A stretch of 64,000 nt of DNA from Campylorhamphus procurvoides (Eukaryota > Chordata > Aves > Passeriformes > Dendrocolaptidae), in NCBI GenBank assembly GCA_013396655.1, contig WBMV01000026.1:1-64000 (forward strand), written 5' to 3'. The notes under the pieces are model-generated. The model ran no database searches. It saw only the letters and a list, made by a program, of their open reading frames with translations, and was not told the DNA's origin. Below are positions 62,346 to 64,000 of the stretch, piece after piece. The position numbers and the translations under genes are program-made. Position 1 is the first letter of the stretch. Each line of letters starts with the position of its first letter.

Positions 62346-64000
62346 CGTTTGCAGAAATGCAGGAACAAAAAATGATGTCGACATGTTAGACAACAAGACA
62401 TTTTAACATCTCAAAATTGTAAAACATTTTGTTCAACATTTTCCTAAAGGCAGCAACTCAAAATGATAAATGACTCATTATACCTGAGCTTATTTAGAAC
62501 TTATTTATGTTCTCTTAAATTATGAGAAAGCAAATAGCGCTCCCACTCAAAACAGTGTCATCCTTTCTACAAGGACTTGTTTCTGTTCTTGCCTTCCTGA
62601 CCATTTAGGAGCCTGCCCACTTGTGACATTTCTATGACTATGATTAACTAAACACTGAGCTCTCATTTTAGGACAATTTTTAATTCTTCCCCCATTTCCT
62701 TGACATCCCTATTTTTAAAAATGAAGTGACAGAAAGAAAGTTTTAACTTGTGATTCATCATAAAGGAAGTTAATTATTTTATGGATACTACTCACACTCA
62801 CTTATTTTTCAAGGCTTGCATTTTTATTAGGACTAAGTCAATACTAATTTTTCTTCTGATGTATTGTAGAAACCAGGTGTTCTAAGTCACAGAATTGTTT
62901 TTTTACAAACTAGATAACCTCTTTGCTCTCCTGCACCACAATATCCCTCCTTTGATTTCTGTGCAACTGGGGTACTTGGTAGAACATAGTCCTCTGATCT
63001 GGGATTTTTATACACATAAGCAGAGCTACATAGGCAACTATACAAAGGAATTTTATTTCTTTGCAACAAAGAGCCTCTTAGCTTAGTATTGCTCTTTTCC
63101 AATTTAATTTGTTTCTGCAGTTCTCTTTGTAGTCAAAGGTTACGTGACACAGATAGGCTGATCATTGCATCGTTTGCAGGAATGCTCATTTCACCATGAT
63201 CTTCTAGTGCACCATTTTAGCTCTCCTCCCTTACTCCAAGGCTAAATGATATGCTAATAGAAAGCCAAGAAAAGATGTACTGTTGTATCACAAGGACTGG
63301 GAGAACAGTTTGATATGCAGTTATCTCAGATAATGCCATAATGACACCCTGCTTTCTCTCTCCACTGAATTTTGCTTGGTGGCCTTTTATTCTTCAGCAT
63401 TTACCTGTCTTCTCATTGCTTTTACTGCTTTTATATGCATTCAATTTCAAACTGCCCTGCTGCCCATTCAGTTCATATTTATTTTTCACTTCCTGGTGAC
63501 AGGATTATCTTTCTTACATGTCTAATAGATATCTTTCTCCGACCTGGAAGGGCCACAGTTGTTGTCAAAATCCAGTTCCTCACTCAAATAACTGCCAATT
63601 TCCTCTGCTAGGGTCTCTGTTCATGTGCAACTAAGGTTCAGACCAGAAAGTAGACTGCTATATTTCTTGCAATTACTTTCGAGAACTGGGGTCACCAGTA
63701 ATATCTAGAACACTTCCAATCATTTCTGTTTATATTAAAATAGGGAAATCTTTTGCTTCGTGGTGGATTACATGTTTTATACAGACTAAGACCCACGACT
63801 TCTAAACTAGGTGTAAATCATCAGCTTATGCTTTTAGAAAGAGACCTGATACGTATTGCCTTCAACCCTTCCAGTCTCCTGAAAAGACAGGGACAGGACA
63901 GCACATCTTTAGTTTTCACCTGATGGACAAATTTTAATTGAAGTTGAAATTTAAAAAGTAGAAACATAACTCAACTACAGTAGGAATATTTATTTATTTA
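62346..64000. other. AT-rich non-coding DNA, no gene seen
   Basis: Open frames are all under 80 codons and unlike known proteins. The window ends in a short ATTT-type run (about 63984-64000) that may continue beyond it. No repeat I can name and no RNA gene is visible. Confidence 0.65.

Noticed and set aside
62030..62401. 123-codon minus-strand open frame
   Set aside because: It overlaps the CR1 3' end, but the true CR1 pol frame is the neighbouring one at 62196-62396.
1..64000. CRISPR arrays, prokaryotic operons or phage genes
   Set aside because: No regularly spaced repeats and no dense coding; base composition and repeats are those of bird nuclear DNA.

Overview
The window looks like AT-rich vertebrate nuclear DNA, almost certainly from a bird. 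The evidence is three fragments of chicken repeat 1 (CR1) LINE retrotransposons, one with a remnant of the octamer tail typical of the CR1 3' end, and a solo LTR of a type very common in bird genomes. A neoavian, perhaps passerine, source fits the LTR and CR1 types but cannot be proven from this sequence alone. One ambiguous base (N) at 47175 suggests a draft assembly.

Layout. 1-3240: unique AT-rich DNA. 3245-4195: CR1 fragment, minus strand, covering the pre-RT linker and the first part of the reverse transcriptase (RT). 4200-23875: about 19.7 kb of unique DNA holding two strong candidate control sequences, a minus-strand G-quadruplex motif at 5435-5455 and a nuclear-receptor direct repeat (DR5) at 8405-8421. 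23880-24770: CR1 fragment, minus strand, from RT motif C to the 3' end. 24771-34748: unique DNA with a (CCCCT)n G-quadruplex tract and two long perfect palindromes. 34755-35295: solo LTR flanked by a putative 6-bp target duplication. 35302-46981: unique DNA. 46982-47220: a probable second LTR-type repeat. 47221-62004: unique DNA. 62005-62345: CR1 3' end, minus strand. 62346-64000: unique DNA.

I find no host protein-coding gene, exon, tRNA, rRNA or other recognisable RNA gene. Open reading frames are short (150 codons at most), and those outside the CR1 copies show no family resemblance that I can recognise. The longest one comes from a low-complexity tract. The window is best read as a gene desert or the inside of a very large intron. 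The only genes seen are decayed fragments of the CR1 pol gene. Nothing here amounts to a new multi-gene system. The observations most worth a second look are candidate regulatory sequences: a perfect DR5 with an overlapping ERR/NR5A site near a TATA-like motif, a 21-bp palindrome centred on a STAT-type site, an 18-bp palindrome centred on an E-box, and two minus-strand G-quadruplex motifs.
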